A stretch of DNA of 58,503 nt, taken from positions 1 through 58,503 of the forward strand of contig JAPKDA010000003.1 of the NCBI GenBank assembly GCA_028822695.1, written 5' to 3'. The DNA is from Akkermansiaceae bacterium. Its GTDB lineage: Bacteria; Verrucomicrobiota; Verrucomicrobiia; Verrucomicrobiales; Akkermansiaceae. Below the pieces are notes generated by a model. That model was not told the DNA's origin. It did no database searches and worked only from the letters and a program-made list of their open reading frames with translations. Positions 28,994-38,387 of this stretch are shown here, one piece after another (the stretch's first letter is position 1; every line of letters begins with the position of its first letter). A program made the translations under genes and the position numbers.

Positions 28994-30052
28994 TCAGTGC
29001 GACCAGTCGTGCTTGTCCAGCTTGCACACACACTCCGTCAGCAACTTGATCGCCAACGCGATGTCCTTCTTGTGAGACATTTCGATCACTTGGTGAATGT
29101 GCCTGGTCGGAATGGAAATTGCCCCGGCAATAGAGCCACCCGGAGTCATCCGCTGCAAACCTGCCGTGTCCGTTCCTCCTCCTGCGAGGATCTCCGGTTG
29201 CCACTTGATCTTGTTCTCGTCGGCCACGCTTTTCATGAACGCCACCATCCGCGTGTCGCAAATCACCGAGCTGTCCATGATCTTGATCCCCACTCCCTCA
29301 CCCAGTGAGGTGCACTTCTCCTCCGGCTTCGCTCCCGGTGTGTCGAAGGCGATCGTCGTATCGAGTCCAAATCCAAAATCCGGCTGGATCTCCAAGGCCG
29401 AGGCATTCGCGCCCCGAATACCGATCTCTTCCTGCACCGTGAAGACCGCATAAAAATCATAGGCCGGTTTGCGGCGGCTCTTCTTCAAGGCACGCAGTGC
29501 TTCAATCAACAGAAACACTGACACGCGATTGTCGAGGGACTTCACGTTCACGCAATCCCCCATCTCGATCAACTCCCGCTCCCGCGTCACCGGGTCGCCC
29601 ACCGTCACCAGTTTCTCTACGCTCTTCTTGGGAAGTCCAAGATCGATGAAGTAGTCCTTCAACTTCGGTGGTTTGTTCCGCTCTTCAGGAGACATGATGT
29701 GAATCGGCTTCGACCCCATCACCCCCATCACGTCTTTGCGCCCATGCACAATCACCCGCTGTGAACTCAGCGTCTTCGGATCAAAGCCCCCCAGCGGGTT
29801 GAATTTCAGAAACCCGTCCCCATCAATGTGCGTCACGATGAACCCGATCTCATCCATGTGCGCCGCCGCCATCGCCTTTTTCTTGGAACTCCGCCCCTTC
29901 TTCAAGGCCACCACGTTCCCAATCGCATCGACCCGCACTTCATCTGCCAAGCCCTTTAACTCCTTCAGGACCAAATCCCGAATCCGCTTCTCAAAACCGG
30001 GAGCTCCCGGCACTTCACATATCCGGGCCAACAAATCGACGTCGATCTTCAT
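28994..30052 (-). CDS. M42 family metallopeptidase (aminopeptidase)
   Basis: A 352-residue dinuclear metalloaminopeptidase. Metal and catalytic motifs are visible in order: A-A-H-M-D-E-I-G-F, S-L-D-N-R-V-S, T-V-Q-E-E-I-G-I-R-G, G-L-D-T-T and H-I-H-Q-V-I-E-M near the C-terminus. M42 enzymes form tetrahedral dodecamers that trim peptides in the cytosol. ATG 30052 (M-K-I-D-V-D-L-L-A-R-I-C-E-V-P-G-A-P-G) matches the family; the 39 residues encoded before it do not. Confidence 0.92.
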   Translation of the reverse strand: MKIDVDLLARICEVPGAPGFEKRIRDLVLKELKGLADEVRVDAIGNVVALKKGRSSKKKAMAAAHMDEIGFIVTHIDGDGFLKFNPLGGFDPKTLSSQRVIVHGRKDVMGVMGSKPIHIMSPEERNKPPKLKDYFIDLGLPKKSVEKLVTVGDPVTRERELIEMGDCVNVKSLDNRVSVFLLIEALRALKKSRRKPAYDFYAVFTVQEEIGIRGANASALEIQPDFGFGLDTTIAFDTPGAKPEEKCTSLGEGVGIKIMDSSVICDTRMVAFMKSVADENKIKWQPEILAGGGTDTAGLQRMTPGGSIAGAISIPTRHIHQVIEMSHKKDIALAIKLLTECVCKLDKHDWSH

Positions 30053-30116
30053 GGAGGCTACCGTAGACCCCAACCCCCTCTTGACAAGCATCACTCCCCC
30101 CGTAATCACTCCCCCC

Positions 30117-30374
30117 GTGCACACTGCCGGCCGAATCCTCTGCCTCCTCGCCGCACTGTATACAGTCAACGCCCACCTCTACCTCGGGCAAGGGATCGCT
30201 TGGGTCACCATGATCCAGGACCGCGCCCCCAAACTCGGCCTCACCGAAGCAGTCGCCGACATCCTCTCTGGAGCCCACCCCTGCGACCGCTGCCTCGCCG
30301 TCGCCGCCGAGCCAGGCACGCTGCAATCCCAGATCATTGACGAGATCCCCTCTCCGCCCCCGCGGAAAGCGTAA
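30117..30374 (+). CDS. Small membrane protein with HPCxxC motif
   Basis: About 85 residues from GTG 30117 (the frame is open from ATG 30051). One membrane helix (R-I-L-C-L-L-A-A-L-Y-T-V-N-A-H) precedes Q-G-I-A-W-V-T-M-I, L-T-E-A-V-A-D-I-L-S-G-A-H-P-C-D-R-C. The pattern Q-x-x-A-W-x-x-M followed by G-x-H-P-C-x-x-C is found in small membrane proteins near metal-handling genes in other bacteria, which would fit the nearby efflux operon. A TTGACA at 30081-30086 could be its -35. It is divergent from the M42 gene. Confidence 0.55.
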   Translation: MHTAGRILCLLAALYTVNAHLYLGQGIAWVTMIQDRAPKLGLTEAVADILSGAHPCDRCLAVAAEPGTLQSQIIDEIPSPPPRKA

Positions 30375-30701
30375 GACAACACCCAAGCGGTCGTCATTCG
30401 AACCGCAACATCGAGGCTGACCAAGTCGTCACCTCGCCCAAGGCCGCCGGCAAATCCGCAGGTCCCTTGTCCGGAGTTCTCATCGAATTCCGTGACGCTT
30501 CTTTCTCTCATTCTCAATTTATTTAAAAAATGAACCCTATTCTCTCCCTCACCGGCGGCAGCCTCGACTCCGTGACTCTCGACGAAACCTGTCACGACCA
30601 TTCCCACCACGATCACCAACACGGCTCCGGCCCCATCGGCTTGATCGGTGACCACCACCCCTCCTTCAACCGTCCTCTCCCACCTCCGCAAACCAATCCC
30701 C
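30375..30701 (+). other. Region of gene remnants between the HPCxxC gene and the RND operon
   Basis: Two short stretches keep coding character but no complete gene. About 30398-30526 reads N-I-E-A-D-Q-V-V-T-S-P-K-A-A-G-K-S and stops at TAA. ATG 30530 opens M-N-P-I-L-S-L, a histidine-rich stretch D-H-S-H-H-D-H-Q-H-G-S-G-P-I-G-L-I-G-D-H-H, and then runs into sequence antisense to the RND gene. The latter resembles the start of His-rich metal-related outer-membrane proteins and is apparently cut off. Confidence 0.45.
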
Positions 30702-33700
30702 CTACTCTTCGCCCGGACTCTGGGTTCCGGTCTCCGGGCTCTTCACATCCGGCTCTCTCATCCCAAACAACCACCGTCCCGCCTTCTTCACATCTTCCAA
30801 CACCACATACACCGAGGGCACCAGGATCAGCGTAATCAAGGTCGCAAACAAAATTCCAAAGCCCAGCGAGATCGCCATCGGAATCAAAAACCGCGCCTGC
30901 ATGTCGGTTTCCAACAACATCGGCATCAACCCCGCAAAGGTCGTGAGCGACGTCAACATGATCGCCCGGAACCGGATCGCCCCGGCCTTCGTTGCCGCAA
31001 TGATCACACTCCCCTCCTCCTCCCGGTGCCGGTTCACGTAATCAACCAGAACCAAACTGTCGTTCACCACCACCCCGGCCAAGGCCACGATCCCGCACAT
31101 CGACATGATGCTCAACTCCGTGCTCATCAGAATGTGACCCGCCACCGCACCAACAATCCCGAACGGGATCACCGACATGATGATCATCGGCTGGACATAG
31201 GAACGCAGCGGAATGGCCATCAACACATACATCCCGATCAGCGCAAAAATGAATCCGATCCCGATTTCCTTCACACTGTTGGCCTGATCCTTCTGCTCCC
31301 CCTCGAAGGACACCGCTACTCCGGGAAACTTGCCCGAGACCTTCGCCAACCCTTCCTCCTTGAACAGCCTCACCACCTCATTGGAGTTGTTCTTGGTCTT
31401 GTCGACATCCGCCGTGATCTTGATCGACCGCTTCCGGTCCACCCGTTGAATGGTATCCGGCCCCGCACTTTCCTCCTGCACCACCACTTCGGGCAGCGGC
31501 ACCAGGCTCCCCTCCGGACTACGCACCTTCATCTGCTCCAAGTCCTCGATCGAGATCCGCCCTCCCTCCGGATAGCGCACCATGACTTTCACCTCATCCC
31601 TCCCCCGCTGCAGGCGTTGCACTTCGTCGCCGTAGAACGCCCGGCGCACCTGGTTGCCCACATCCTTGAGGCGGAAGTCCAAGGCCCGTCCAGCCGGAGT
31701 GAGCTCACGAAAACGGAGCTCACGCTTGCCCGGACTATCCGAATCACCAATGTCGATCACTCCCTGATAACCCGCCAATTCCGACTTCAGATAATCGGTG
31801 GCTCCCCGCAACTCATCGAGATCCTTCCCGGTGATGTTCAAATCAATCGCATTGCCCCCACCCGCGGCCTGGGCCACAAAAGTCAGCTCCACGGCACCGG
31901 GGATCGCCCCCACCTTCGCCCGCCATTCACGCACTAGCTCATCTGCTGTCACATCCCGGTTTGCCGATGGCCGCAACTCCACCGTCACTTCACCCAGGTT
32001 GCTCGCCGTCGGCGGACCACCGGGGCCAAACGCAGTCTTCAACGGCTGCATCCCAGCACTCGCCAACACATGGGCCACCACCGGGTTGCCATCCTCGTCC
32101 TGATATCGTTCACCCAAGGCCAGCGCCTCACGCTGAAGAATCGCCACGGCCTCTTGGGCCGCACTGAATGGTACCCCCCGGGGCAATTCGATCTTTGCTA
32201 CCAACAGATCGGCCTCCACCTCCGGGAAAAACTGGCTCTTCACCCAGCCACCGGCCACCAGACCAAAAACTCCGAGGAGCATCGCCATGAAAATCGCCAA
32301 CACCAGATAGCGATGCCGCAAACACCGGCTCAGGAACGGGGTGTAGAAGTGCAATACAAACTGCTCCAGCCCCAACGAAATCCAGCGCTGCAACCGGGTG
32401 AACGGACCACCCGCCCGACTCGGGTCACTCCGCTTCAGGAAGGCCATGTGGGCGGGAAGAACCAACTTCGACTGCACCAACGAGAACAGAAGCGTGGGAA
32501 TGACAACCAGCGGAATATTCGGCCAAATTTTTCCACTGACCCCCGTCAAACCCAGCATCGGCGTAAACGCCACCGCCGTGGTGAGAACACCAAAGATCAC
32601 CACTACCCCAACCTCATGCGTACCCTTCCACGCCGCTTCCTTTGGATCCTCCCCGGCACGCATCCGCCGATAGACATTCTCCCCCACCACGATGGCGTCA
32701 TCCACCACGATCCCCAACACGAGAATGAAGGCGAAGAGTGAAATCATGTTGATGGAGATTCCCGTGTGCGGCATCAGCCAAATCCCTCCGGCAAACGAAA
32801 CCGGAATGCCAATCGCCACCAGGAACGCCAAACTCGGTCGGAGAAACAGCGCCAACACGATGAACACCAGGATCAAACCCATCGTCCCGTTCCGCTTCAG
32901 CAGGTCCAGACGCCCCTTCAGGAAGACACTCTGGTCGTTCCAAACCTCCAACTCGATCCCCGGAGGGAATTGGGCCTTGGTCCGCGCCAGGTAGTCCCGC
33001 ACCGCCCCGGCGATCTCCAAGGTATCCTGCTCTCCCACCCGGAACACATCGACCACCACCGCTCGGCGCCCATCGAACGCAAAACTCATGTCCAGATCCT
33101 CGAAACCATCGTGAATCTCCGCGATGTCCCGCAGTTTCACCACCGATCCGTCCCGTCCCTGCTTGACGATCACATCCTCAAAGTCCTCCCGGTCATAGCG
33201 TTTGCCCACCGACCGAATCACCACCTCACCCCCCGAAGTCTTCACCGACCCTCCCGGCAAATCCACCGAAGTCTGCCGCACCGCATTCGCCACGTCACCC
33301 AGGCTCAACCCGTGACGCCGTAAGGTTTCCTCGGAAACCTCAATCGAAATCTCATACGGCCGAACCCCGGATAGACTCACCTTGGTGATCTCCGGATCAC
33401 CTTTGATGAAACGCAAAAATTTCTCTCCACCCTCCGCCGGCAACGCCTCGTAATCCAACAACCCGTCCCGCACATCTTCCGCAATCTTCCGCAGCGTGGC
33501 TTCATCAGTATCCCCGGACACCGCAATGCTCATCACCTGCGAGGTGATCAACAACTCCTCGAGGATCGGGCGCTCCGCGCTCTCCGCAAAGTTGTCGATC
33601 GCATCCACCCTCGTCTTGATGTCATCCATCACATCCCGCACGTCGTAGCCGTTGGCGACCTCCACGGTCACCACACCCATGCTATCCGCCGCGGTGGAGG

Positions 33701-33944
33701 AAATTTTTTCAATCCCATCCACATCCTGAATCGCTTCCTCGATCGGGATGACCACCCCTTCCTCCACATCCTCCGGCGTGGCATTAGGATAGGGAACCTG
33801 CACCGCCACGGCGTCGATCGCCGTGTCCGGGAAGATCTCCTTCCGCAGTTGAAACCAAGTGTAGAACCCGGCCAACAGCACCGAGAGCATCAGGAAGTTG
33901 GCCGTAACATGGCTCCGGCTGAACCAGCGAATAAGAGCTTCCAT
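30702..33944 (-). CDS. RND efflux transporter, inner-membrane pump
   Basis: A 1080-residue proton-driven pump of the AcrB/MexB-like RND superfamily: first helix after W-F-S-R-S-H-V-T-A-N-F-L-M-L, porter domains, and membrane signatures G-I-V-V-D-D-A-I-V-V-G-E-N-V in the fourth-helix region and V-A-L-A-G-V-V-V-N-D-S-L-V-L-V-D-Y in the second half. ATG 33944 lies 4 bases beyond the stop of the adaptor gene, so it is the last gene of a tetR-OMF-MFP-RND operon. The C-terminal tail (S-P-E-T-G-T-Q-S-P-G) is encoded by a heptamer tandem repeat. The substrate is unknown. Confidence 0.93.
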   Translation of the reverse strand: MEALIRWFSRSHVTANFLMLSVLLAGFYTWFQLRKEIFPDTAIDAVAVQVPYPNATPEDVEEGVVIPIEEAIQDVDGIEKISSTAADSMGVVTVEVANGYDVRDVMDDIKTRVDAIDNFAESAERPILEELLITSQVMSIAVSGDTDEATLRKIAEDVRDGLLDYEALPAEGGEKFLRFIKGDPEITKVSLSGVRPYEISIEVSEETLRRHGLSLGDVANAVRQTSVDLPGGSVKTSGGEVVIRSVGKRYDREDFEDVIVKQGRDGSVVKLRDIAEIHDGFEDLDMSFAFDGRRAVVVDVFRVGEQDTLEIAGAVRDYLARTKAQFPPGIELEVWNDQSVFLKGRLDLLKRNGTMGLILVFIVLALFLRPSLAFLVAIGIPVSFAGGIWLMPHTGISINMISLFAFILVLGIVVDDAIVVGENVYRRMRAGEDPKEAAWKGTHEVGVVVIFGVLTTAVAFTPMLGLTGVSGKIWPNIPLVVIPTLLFSLVQSKLVLPAHMAFLKRSDPSRAGGPFTRLQRWISLGLEQFVLHFYTPFLSRCLRHRYLVLAIFMAMLLGVFGLVAGGWVKSQFFPEVEADLLVAKIELPRGVPFSAAQEAVAILQREALALGERYQDEDGNPVVAHVLASAGMQPLKTAFGPGGPPTASNLGEVTVELRPSANRDVTADELVREWRAKVGAIPGAVELTFVAQAAGGGNAIDLNITGKDLDELRGATDYLKSELAGYQGVIDIGDSDSPGKRELRFRELTPAGRALDFRLKDVGNQVRRAFYGDEVQRLQRGRDEVKVMVRYPEGGRISIEDLEQMKVRSPEGSLVPLPEVVVQEESAGPDTIQRVDRKRSIKITADVDKTKNNSNEVVRLFKEEGLAKVSGKFPGVAVSFEGEQKDQANSVKEIGIGFIFALIGMYVLMAIPLRSYVQPMIIMSVIPFGIVGAVAGHILMSTELSIMSMCGIVALAGVVVNDSLVLVDYVNRHREEEGSVIIAATKAGAIRFRAIMLTSLTTFAGLMPMLLETDMQARFLIPMAISLGFGILFATLITLILVPSVYVVLEDVKKAGRWLFGMREPDVKSPETGTQSPGEE
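30710..30744. repeat. Heptamer tandem repeat (GYTCYGG-type) inside the RND 3' end
   Basis: Units CGCCCGG, ACTCTGG, GTTCCGG, TCTCCGG and GCTCTTC follow with a strict 7-base period. On the minus strand they encode the last residues of the pump just before its stop. The same heptamer family occurs at 40403-40430 and 58404-58438. Confidence 0.55.
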
Positions 33945-33948
33945 AACT

Positions 33949-35136
33949 CTATAGCGTCGGCTCCTCCTCCAGTTCCGCCTCGGGATCTTCCTTGGCGATT
34001 TCAACCTTCATTCCCGTCACCGGGGTGCTCAGGGGAGTCAGGCAAACTTGCTCTCCTTCCTTCAACCCACCGCGAATCACCACCCATTCGTCCTCGGTCC
34101 GCTCCACATCCACTTCGCGGAACTCCAGGGTGCTCTCCTTGGTGACCAAGAGCACCCGCTTCGCATCCAACATCGCTGAACGCGGCAACACCACGCGGTC
34201 CTTCAAGGTCATCCCCTTGATTCGAGAGTTCACGAACAATCCCGGCGGAGGCACATCATCCCCATCAAAACGTACCACCACATTGATCGACCGCGTTGAC
34301 CTCTCCACGATCTCCTCCGAACGGATCAGCGTTCCCGTCCAGATCTTCTCCACACCACCGATCAATGCCGCCGCACTGACCTCTCCCACGAACTCGCCAT
34401 CCTCATTCTTCGCAAGAAAACCATAATCCTCCAGAGACAACGGTAACCGCACATCAACAGCCCCCAGAGACAAAACCTCCAGCAGCGGCGTTCCAGGAGA
34501 CACCGTCGCACCCAGATCCACCGAGGTGGAGAGCACCCGGCAGTCGTAAGGCACCACCACCCTCGTCCGCTCCAGATCCGCCAAGGCCTTGTCCATCGCA
34601 GCCTGCGCCGCCACTTCCCGGGCCCTCGTCGCAGCCAACTGCGGCTTCCTCAACACCAGTTCACCCGGCTTCCTGCCATTCCCCAGCTTCGCCCAGTCCC
34701 GCACGGCCCGCTCCGCCTGGGCCTCTTCCAGGGCCGTCGCCAACTTGGCATCCTCCACCGACGCCTGCGCATTCGCGAGAGCCGCCTGATAATCGGTCCG
34801 ATCAATCTGCAGCACGAACTCCTGCGACTTGAAAATCTCGCCCGCTTCCATCCGTGGCGAGACCTTCAGCACTCTCCCTCCCACCTCGGACAACAAGCGC
34901 GTCTGACGCACTGCCTCCACATCCCCCTGCGCCGTCAACTCCAGATCCACGTCCGACGTGACCACTTCCATCACCCGAACCTGGGGCAACACAATCTCCG
35001 GAGCCACCTTGGGCGCCTTCGGACCGTTCTCTTTGAGAAATCCGGCCAGCTTGCCGCCAGCAGCGACTATGGCCAACACGATCACGACCCACACCGCGAT
35101 CCTTACCGAGCGTTCATTGAATGTTACCGTCTTCAT
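33949..35136 (-). CDS. RND periplasmic adaptor (membrane fusion protein)
   Basis: A 395-residue adaptor anchored by one N-terminal helix (V-R-I-A-V-W-V-V-I-V-L-A-I-V-A-A). It has a lipoyl half-motif (V-G-G-R-V-L-K-V-S-P-R-M-E-A-G), an alpha-helical hairpin rich in Ala/Glu/Arg (about residues 115-200), the second lipoyl half (V-P-Y-D-C-R-V-L-S-T-S-V-D-L-G-A-T-V) and beta-barrel domains. The start overlaps the outer-membrane factor stop (ATGA), supporting translational coupling. It links the RND pump to the outer-membrane channel. Confidence 0.92.
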   Translation of the reverse strand: MKTVTFNERSVRIAVWVVIVLAIVAAGGKLAGFLKENGPKAPKVAPEIVLPQVRVMEVVTSDVDLELTAQGDVEAVRQTRLLSEVGGRVLKVSPRMEAGEIFKSQEFVLQIDRTDYQAALANAQASVEDAKLATALEEAQAERAVRDWAKLGNGRKPGELVLRKPQLAATRAREVAAQAAMDKALADLERTRVVVPYDCRVLSTSVDLGATVSPGTPLLEVLSLGAVDVRLPLSLEDYGFLAKNEDGEFVGEVSAAALIGGVEKIWTGTLIRSEEIVERSTRSINVVVRFDGDDVPPPGLFVNSRIKGMTLKDRVVLPRSAMLDAKRVLLVTKESTLEFREVDVERTEDEWVVIRGGLKEGEQVCLTPLSTPVTGMKVEIAKEDPEAELEEEPTL

Positions 35137-36530
35137 CGTAGTTTAAAATCCCCTCCCAGGGCGAGGTGCAGGTTGATGCGATTATCCAGGCGCAACCGCC
35201 GCAAGGTGACCAATGCGGAAGCCGAATCGATCTTCCGCGTCAGTGCCAGAAGCAAGGTCAACACATCCTCCGAACCATCCGCAAAATCTTCCGCAGCCGA
35301 TTCCGCTGCCTCCTTCGCCAACTTCACCGCCTCCTCGGACGCCGCCGCCCGCCGGGCCAAATAGCGCTCCGCCACCAAGGCCTGCTCCACTTCCCCGAAG
35401 GCCGTCAGCACGGTCTGTTGCAAGGTCGCCAGTGCCTCCCGCTCGCCGGCTTGCCTCGCCTTCTGCTCCGCTCGGAGCTGCCCCCCGGTCAGAATGGGCT
35501 GCGACACCGCCGCCCCGTAGGACCAAACCCCGAACGAGCTATCGAGCACGTTCTTTAAACTATCCGTCGACGTCCCCAGAGACCCGTTCAAGGTCAGCGA
35601 TGGAAAGACGGCTAACTCGGCCTCCCGGATCCGCTTGCCAGTCGCAGCAAACCTCCGTTCCGCAGCCAACACATCGGGTCTCCTCATCAACAACTCGGAT
35701 GGTAACCCCGCCGGTGGATAACCCGGCAAGGCCGGCAACCCCTTCCGGGACAAATCCGAACCCGAAGGATACCTCCCCGCCAACAACTCGATCTGCCGAA
35801 GCACCGACTCCCGCTCGCCCTGCCATTGGGCAAGATTCGCCTTGGCAGTGGCCACATCGACCTGCGCCAACCGCAGCTGCGATGCCGTTCCCCCTTCCGC
35901 CAACAAGGCCCGTTCAAAGCGATCCCGGATGGCCTCCTCAGTATTCTGCCGGATCTTCAACGCACTCTGCGCCAACACAATTTGCTCGTTCGTCTCCCCC
36001 AGCGCGAACCACGCCTTCGCAATCTGTGCCGCCAACGATGTCTGCGCGGCATTGTATTCCAAGCCCTGGGCCTGCCACTCCGCCACATCCGCCGCCTGCC
36101 CGGCCCGCACCCGCCCCCACAAATCCAACTCCCAACTCACATCCACCGATGTCCCATAGCTCTCCGAGATCTGCCCACCTCCAAATGGAAATCCAACGAA
36201 CTTCTGCTCCGAGTTCCTCCCGACCAAAGTGCCATTCGAAATCGGCCTGATCGCCGCCCCCGAAATCTTCGCCGCCGCCGCCGCCCGATTCACCCGCGCC
36301 GCCGTCGCCTGCAAGCTGCGGTTGTTATTCATCGCCTCGTTGACCAGTAACTTCAGCCCACGGTCTCCAAATCGCCCGATCCAATCGCGATCCACTCCCG
36401 CCTGTCCCTGCGGTGTGGCGGCCCATCCCGAGCGCGCCATCGAATCGACCGCGCCCATCCGGGACTCCGGTGTCTGCACCGCACATCCCGCCGTGAGCAT
36501 CACCAATCCTGCCAAGCCAATCACTCTCAC
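35133..36530 (-). CDS. TolC-like outer-membrane efflux lipoprotein (NodT/OprM family)
   Basis: A 465-residue outer-membrane factor with a lipobox (V-M-L-T-A-G-C), W-I-G-R-F-G-D-R-G-L-K-L-L-V near the start, and two halves containing S-Y-G-T-S-V-D-V-S-W-E-L-D-L-W-G-R and the A-A-E-R-R-F-A-A-T-G-K-R-I-R-E-A region. GTG 36530 is chosen: it overlaps the tetR stop as GTGA and follows a GGAGG. This places it second in the efflux operon. Confidence 0.9.
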   Translation of the reverse strand: MRVIGLAGLVMLTAGCAVQTPESRMGAVDSMARSGWAATPQGQAGVDRDWIGRFGDRGLKLLVNEAMNNNRSLQATAARVNRAAAAAKISGAAIRPISNGTLVGRNSEQKFVGFPFGGGQISESYGTSVDVSWELDLWGRVRAGQAADVAEWQAQGLEYNAAQTSLAAQIAKAWFALGETNEQIVLAQSALKIRQNTEEAIRDRFERALLAEGGTASQLRLAQVDVATAKANLAQWQGERESVLRQIELLAGRYPSGSDLSRKGLPALPGYPPAGLPSELLMRRPDVLAAERRFAATGKRIREAELAVFPSLTLNGSLGTSTDSLKNVLDSSFGVWSYGAAVSQPILTGGQLRAEQKARQAGEREALATLQQTVLTAFGEVEQALVAERYLARRAAASEEAVKLAKEAAESAAEDFADGSEDVLTLLLALTRKIDSASALVTLRRLRLDNRINLHLALGGDFKLR

Positions 36531-37198
36531 CACTGCCCCTCCTCTCCTTGCTCCGGCGCAAGAAATCCTGCCGCACAAAATTCAATAATGTGATCAAACA
36601 GTTTCTCCAGACCCGGATTTCCCGAACGTCCCGCAGAGATCTGCTCCAACTTCTCACTATGCATCAGTGTGTGCGACATCACCCCGAAGGAATAATGCAT
36701 CCGCCACATCACCGTCTGATCCGAGAGATCCGGTCGAGCCATGCGCAAGGCCTGGGCAAAGGCCGCGGCCATTTGTTGAAAGAGTGGCTTCACTGATTCT
36801 GGCAACTGATAACCCTGCTCGGACATAATACGCCCCATAAATTTGCAAAAGACTCTCTCCGTCACCGGATCCTTCATGATCTCGTCCACCACCGGCCGCA
36901 AAAATGCATCCAGAATCTCCGACACCGGAACCGGCCCTTCTTCGAAGCGCTCCTCAGCGTCCGCTAAACGCCGCATCCGCTCCTCGTTGATCGGTCCCGC
37001 GTGACGCTCCACCACCGCGTCCACCAACTTCTCCTTCGACCCAAAGTGGTAGTTCACCGCCGCCACATTCGCTTCCGCCTGGCCAGTGATATCCCTCAAC
37101 GACACCGAGTCAAAACCACGCTCCCCAAACAAGGCCTCCGCCGCATCCAATATTCGCTCCCGAGTCTCCGCCGGAACATCTGCCGCTCGCTCAGTCAT
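36527..37198 (-). CDS. TetR family transcriptional regulator
   Basis: A 223-residue regulator with an N-terminal helix-turn-helix (T-R-E-R-I-L-D-A-A-E-A-L-F-G-E-R-G-F-D-S, then A-E-A-N-V-A-A-V-N-Y-H-F-G-S-K-E) and a C-terminal ligand/dimer domain of the CecR-like type. It is the first gene of the operon for the tripartite pump and most likely represses it. An imperfect inverted repeat overlaps its own start codon. Confidence 0.92.
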   Translation of the reverse strand: MTERAADVPAETRERILDAAEALFGERGFDSVSLRDITGQAEANVAAVNYHFGSKEKLVDAVVERHAGPINEERMRRLADAEERFEEGPVPVSEILDAFLRPVVDEIMKDPVTERVFCKFMGRIMSEQGYQLPESVKPLFQQMAAAFAQALRMARPDLSDQTVMWRMHYSFGVMSHTLMHSEKLEQISAGRSGNPGLEKLFDHIIEFCAAGFLAPEQGEEGQW

Positions 37199-37215
37199 TT
37201 AAACGTTTGCTTAAA
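37198..37215 (-). promoter_or_regulatory. Candidate TetR operator overlapping the tetR start codon
   Basis: TTTAAAC (37198-37204) and GCTTAAA (37209-37215) form an inverted repeat with 6 of 7 matching positions around a 4-base centre, and begin at the first base of the tetR ATG. The site is AT-rich in a GC-rich context. Autoregulation is inferred from position. Confidence 0.5.
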
Positions 37216-37378
37216 ACAGATATTTGATTGGTCAACCGAAATTTCCTTCCTCGGAGCCCATCGACATCCTATCGCACTAATATTTAATGGTTTAGGAGTT
37301 ACATCTCATTTCCCCCACCTCCCTCCATTTCCGCTCGGCCTTGCCTACCCCGGTCCCCCTCCGCTATGCCGCCTCCAC

Positions 37379-38239
37379 TTGCCGACCGACTTCCATCTTC
37401 ACCACCAGGACTGCCTCGCCGGAATGCGGGAGATGCCCGAGGCCTCTCAAGACCTCGTCGTCACCTCCCCGCCCTACAATCTCGGCATCGACTACGGGAA
37501 ATACGACGACAAGCGCAGCGATACCGACTACCTCGCCTGGTGCGCCGACTGGGCCGCAGAAATTCGTCGCGTCCTCGCTGACGACGGATCCTTCTTCCTC
37601 AACGTCGGTGGCTCCCCCAGCAGCCCCCTCCTCCCGCACCAACTCCTCCTCGCCCTCTGCACCCCGGACCTCTTCGTCCTGCAAAACACCTTCCACTGGA
37701 TCAAATCCATCACCGTCGAAACCCGCGCAGGCGAACAAATCAGCGCCGGACACTTCAAACCCATCAACTCGAAGCGCTACGTCAACGACTGCCACGAGTA
37801 CGTCTTCCACTTCACCAAATCCGGCACCGTCCCCCTCGACCGCCGCGCCGCCGGCGTCTCCTACGTCTATAAGTGCAACATCAAGCGCTGGAAACACACC
37901 GAAGGTTCCGACCTGCGTTGTCGCGGCAACACCTGGTTCATTCCCTACAAAACCATCAAGTCCCGCGACAAACAACGCCCCCACCCCGCCTCCTTCCCCC
38001 CCGCCTTGGTCGAACAATGTATCAGCATCCACGGCAAAGGCCCTGACACCAATCTCCTCGATCCCTTCCTCGGCATCGGCTCCTCCGCCCTCGCCGCCAA
38101 ACACCTCGACATCGCCTCCTTCACCGGCTTCGAAATCGATGAAGACTATCTCGCCGTCGCTCAATCCCGACTTGCCGAAGACACTCCAAAAGACACCCCG
38201 CAAGGCGAACTTTCCCCCAACCCCGACACAAAGGACTGA
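37379..38239 (+). CDS. Site-specific DNA methyltransferase (beta class, N4-cytosine or N6-adenine)
   Basis: A 286-residue enzyme. The catalytic motif T-S-P-P-Y-N (IV) comes first and the AdoMet motif L-L-D-P-F-L-G-I-G-S-S-A-L-A-A (I) lies near the C-terminus, which defines the beta class. TTG 37379 is chosen because D-F-H-L-H-H-Q-D-C-L-A-G-M just after it is a conserved N-terminal feature; ATG 37424 would cut it off. No restriction endonuclease gene is adjacent, so it appears to be an orphan regulatory or protective methyltransferase. The target cannot be read. Confidence 0.88.
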   Translation: MPTDFHLHHQDCLAGMREMPEASQDLVVTSPPYNLGIDYGKYDDKRSDTDYLAWCADWAAEIRRVLADDGSFFLNVGGSPSSPLLPHQLLLALCTPDLFVLQNTFHWIKSITVETRAGEQISAGHFKPINSKRYVNDCHEYVFHFTKSGTVPLDRRAAGVSYVYKCNIKRWKHTEGSDLRCRGNTWFIPYKTIKSRDKQRPHPASFPPALVEQCISIHGKGPDTNLLDPFLGIGSSALAAKHLDIASFTGFEIDEDYLAVAQSRLAEDTPKDTPQGELSPNPDTKD

Positions 38240-38387
38240 AGAAATTTCCCGACCGCTGCTTACACGGATTTTCACTGATTTCATGAGAAGGAAGCGGCCC
38301 GAACCACCCCTTTCATCAGATCAAACCTCACCAGCAAAAGTTCCACGCTCCCACCCCTCCCCCTCTCAGTAAAAATCTCCCCCAATC

